A stretch of DNA of 7,192 nt, taken from an uncultured Chitinophagaceae bacterium (GTDB lineage: Bacteria; Bacteroidota; Bacteroidia; Chitinophagales; Chitinophagaceae). Below the pieces are notes generated by a model. The model searched no databases. It had not been told where the DNA came from and saw only the letters and a program-made list of their open reading frames with translations. Below are positions 5,343 to 7,192 of the stretch, piece after piece. A program made the position numbers and the translations under genes. Positions within the stretch are counted from its first letter, which is position 1, and every line of letters starts with the position of its first letter. The stretch is taken from NCBI GenBank assembly GCA_937996595.1, contig CALKVC010000196.1, forward strand, positions 1-7,192. The letters run 5' to 3'.

Positions 5343-5972
5343 TCAAGGCGTATCAAAAAAAACACCTAAAATATCCTTAATAGTAGCATACGTATTGGCA
5401 ACAGGCTTTTTAATATCCTTTGTTTTAAACCATTTTACTTCTGTGATATCTTCCGTTGTTTGTGCGGTTAATGACTGTTTGGAAGGGCAGGTGAAATAAA
5501 ACCAATGGCTGATTTTAAGGAAGTGTTTTCCATATTCATCATATAAGTGGTATGTAATGCCTGCTTTTTTTTTCAACTTTAACCCGGTTACACCGGTTTC
5601 TTCTTCAATTTCCCTTGCGGCGCAAATTTCCGGGCTTTCCCCCTTTTCAATTTTTCCTTTTGGAAGGTCCCATTTCCCCCTCCTGAAAATGAACAGCAGG
5701 TCTTTTTCATCATTCTGAACAATACCGCCAGCCGCTTCTATTACCGTAAAATGTTTGAAAAAAGCCTTCTTCAGTTTTTCAAAATCCTTATTCCAGAGAA
5801 TACCTGCATGAAACCCTTCTTTCTTTATTTCATGAACCAGCGATTTGATGGCTGGTGTTGACAGTTCATCAACAAAAACAACATCCGGATGATGCAGCAA
5901 TTCATGCAAGCTGTCATCCAGTTCATCACATATATACACTGGTTTTTCACCGTAATAGATCTTTATCTGCAT
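5343..5972 (-). CDS. Nudix hydrolase with N-terminal extension domain
   Basis: The 209-residue protein has a complete Nudix box (G-x5-E-x7-REI-x-EE-x-GV) at residues 106-128, preceded by GKWDLPKGK. It therefore should hydrolyse a nucleoside-diphosphate-linked substrate using Mg2+ held by the REIEEE glutamates; the exact substrate cannot be read from the sequence. Residues 1-75 are an extra domain (YYGEKPVYICDELDD and a helical stretch), a layout I recall from Bacteroidota Nudix proteins encoded beside pyrE. It is cytoplasmic, with no signal peptide. It is divergent from pyrE across a 106-base gap. TATTTTTA on the minus strand (5998-5991) is a one-mismatch -7 box about 19 bases before the start. 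Confidence 0.93.
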   Translation of the reverse strand: MQIKIYYGEKPVYICDELDDSLHELLHHPDVVFVDELSTPAIKSLVHEIKKEGFHAGILWNKDFEKLKKAFFKHFTVIEAAGGIVQNDEKDLLFIFRRGKWDLPKGKIEKGESPEICAAREIEEETGVTGLKLKKKAGITYHLYDEYGKHFLKISHWFYFTCPSKQSLTAQTTEDITEVKWFKTKDIKKPVANTYATIKDILGVFFDTP

Positions 5973-6030
5973 ATAGTAATTATTAGAACCTAAAAATAGG
6001 ATTTAGAAACCACAACCATTTCAATTAAGC

Positions 6031-6038
6031 TATATTTG
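6031..6038 (+). promoter_or_regulatory. Bacteroidota -7 promoter box for pyrE
   Basis: TATATTTG matches TAnnTTTG and lies 40 bases before the pyrE ATG in the divergent gap. No TTG is found at the expected -33 distance. Confidence 0.5.
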
Positions 6039-6078
6039 TATTGTGCACACATAATACAGAGTGCCTTAATTTTATTTG

Positions 6079-6726
6079 ATGAATACTACCATTACAACTG
6101 AAGGAAGCAGGGCTGTAGCCGAAAAATTATTACAGGTTGGCGCTGTTAAACTAAATACGGAAAACCCGTTTACCTGGGCAAGCGGCTGGAAAAGCCCGAT
6201 ATACTGCGATAACCGCAAATCACTTTCATTTCCTTATGTAAGGGATTTTATAAAAAGCGAGTTATGCAGTGTGGTATTTGAGCAGTTTCCGGAAGCGGAT
6301 TCACTGGCTGGCGTGGCCACTGCCGGCATTCCCTGGGGAGCCATGGCAGCCGACCAGTTGAAACTTCCGTTTATATACGTAAGGCCAAAACCTAAAGAGC
6401 ACGGAATGGGTAACCAGATTGAAGGTTTTTTTCAGAAAGGGCAGAAAGTGTTGGTAATTGAAGACCTGGTTTCTACAGGAAAAAGCAGCCTGCAGGTTTG
6501 TGAAGTACTAAGGGATTCCGGACTGGAAGTGATTGGTATGGTGAGCCTGTTCAATTATGGGTTTCCCGAAGCTGAACATGCTTTTGAAACAGCGGGAATC
6601 AGGCTACGGTCATTAACCAGTTATGAGATACTGATCCAGTTGGCCATCGATAAGAAGCTGGTGGATGAGCGCCAGCAAAAATCATTGTTAAATTGGCGGA
6701 TAAACCCTTCAGCCTGGGGGAAATAG
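6079..6726 (+). CDS. pyrE: Orotate phosphoribosyltransferase
   Basis: PyrE joins orotate to PRPP to give OMP, the fifth step of pyrimidine synthesis, in the cytoplasm. The protein is 215 residues, normal for the family. FTWASGWKSPIYCDNR at 31-46 is the orotate-side N-terminal region, RPKPKEHG at 102-109 the flexible catalytic loop, and VLVIEDLVSTGKSS at 124-137 the PRPP-binding motif. I prefer the ATG at 6079 (MNTTITTEGSRAVAEKLL); a TTG codon directly before it (6076) would add only one residue. It is divergent from the Nudix gene and has its own -7 box at 6031. No clear terminator follows in the 80 bases before the next gene. Confidence 0.97.
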   Translation: MNTTITTEGSRAVAEKLLQVGAVKLNTENPFTWASGWKSPIYCDNRKSLSFPYVRDFIKSELCSVVFEQFPEADSLAGVATAGIPWGAMAADQLKLPFIYVRPKPKEHGMGNQIEGFFQKGQKVLVIEDLVSTGKSSLQVCEVLRDSGLEVIGMVSLFNYGFPEAEHAFETAGIRLRSLTSYEILIQLAIDKKLVDERQQKSLLNWRINPSAWGK

Positions 6727-6806
6727 GATAATTTTGAACAGGCTGCAACTGTATCAGCATGCTAGCATCATTTTATAATTTAAACAGTTATTCAAAACAG
6801 CAAATC

Positions 6807-7175
6807 ATGAAACAAATTCAACTAACCATTGTATCCTTATTGTTGGTGGCCTGCACGGCATTTGCCCAGCAAAAAGCAACGGATAAGGCCGTTATAAAAA
6901 CACCGGGTGTTCAATGCGACATGTGCAAGGAAAGGATTGAAAAATTCCTTGGTCATGAATATGGGGTAACTTCAGTAAAAGTGGATATTAAGAAAAAGAC
7001 CACTACCGTAACCTGGATCACCGACCGTACAAATATTGAAAACATCAAGGCTTCTATAGCCAATACCGGTTACGATGCTGATGATGTTACCGCTGAGGAA
7101 ACAGCTTATAAAAAATTGCCATCCTGCTGTAAATTGCCTGAAGACCGGAAACCCAAACCAGCGCCTGAACCTGCA
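6807..7175 (+). CDS. Exported heavy-metal-associated (HMA) domain protein, 3' end missing
   Basis: An N-terminal export signal (MKQIQLTIVSLLLVACTAFAQQ) is followed by an HMA domain. The metal motif is GVQCDMCKERIEKFL, with Cys37 and Cys40 forming CxxC, and the fold continues with VTSVKVDIKKKTTTVTW and the ANTGYDADDV ending typical of CopZ/MerP-like domains. A second cysteine pair, KLPSCCKLPED (107-108), follows and may also bind metal. The protein is therefore a likely periplasmic or envelope copper/heavy-metal binder. The signal is ambiguous: LVAC at 13-16 fits a lipobox, yet AFA-QQ also fits signal peptidase I. The real sequence ends at codon 123 (7175). The six codons after it are adapter and must not be counted. 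No certain promoter is seen in 6727-6806. Confidence 0.88.
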
Positions 7176-7192
7176 AGATCGGAAGAGCACAC
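7176..7192 (+). other. Illumina adapter read-through (artefact)
   Basis: The terminal bases AGATCGGAAGAGCACAC are identical to the start of the standard Illumina TruSeq read-1 adapter. They are at the very end of the window, where untrimmed adapter accumulates in short-insert libraries. They are not genomic. Confidence 0.97.

Noticed and set aside
6759..6768. 10-bp palindrome ATGCTAGCAT upstream of the HMA gene
   Set aside because: It is short and single, with no matching regulator or second site. It is too weak to call an operator.
6972..7190. 72-residue minus-strand ORF at the right end
   Set aside because: It is antisense to the HMA gene and begins inside the adapter sequence.

Overview
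This window looks like a complete metagenomic contig from a Bacteroidota bacterium, most likely Chitinophagaceae-like. The evidence is the protein flavour (a PruA C-terminus, a pyrR-pyrB pair, a Nudix gene divergent from pyrE, and a C-terminal helix-hairpin-helix domain of the kind I recall on Bacteroidota L21 proteins). Other support comes from TAnnTTTG-type -7 promoter boxes, the absence of clear Shine-Dalgarno sites, and AT-rich intergenic regions carrying short repeats. Both ends are artefactual. The first ~228 bases encode the tail of an unrelated surface beta-helix protein, fused in frame to P5C dehydrogenase at a shared GAFEF-coding stretch. The last 17 bases are Illumina adapter.

Layout: (1) 1-897 chimeric ORF, surface-protein tail plus the C-terminal part of pruA, closed by a strong terminator (909-937). 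(2) 949-1267 a small secreted-protein gene that seems frameshifted twice. (3) 1273-1869 an unusual fusion of an AMPK-type glycogen-binding (CBM48-like) domain and a helix-hairpin-helix domain, followed by a terminator (1889-1918). (4) 2105-3779 pyrR and pyrB, separated by a 120-bp array of 16-bp repeats. (5) 3832-4748 coaD and a MenI/YdiI-like hotdog thioesterase, preceded by a heptamer tandem repeat. (6) 4747-5335 a cassette with a four-helix-bundle (23S rRNA IVP/S23 family) gene between inverted copies of the same 16-bp repeat, filling the gap between two convergent genes. (7) 5343-6726 a Nudix hydrolase gene (minus) divergent from pyrE (plus). (8) 6807-7175 the start of an exported heavy-metal-associated domain protein, cut by the contig end.

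The metabolic theme is pyrimidine synthesis (PyrB: aspartate transcarbamylation; PyrE: orotate to OMP; PyrR: uracil salvage or regulation), with CoA (CoaD) and probable menaquinone (MenI-like) steps alongside. The most interesting item is the S23-gene cassette: its flanking arms are 30/31 identical as inverted repeats, and the same module forms a gene-less array 2 kb away. This suggests a dispersed repeat family linked to the four-helix-bundle protein.
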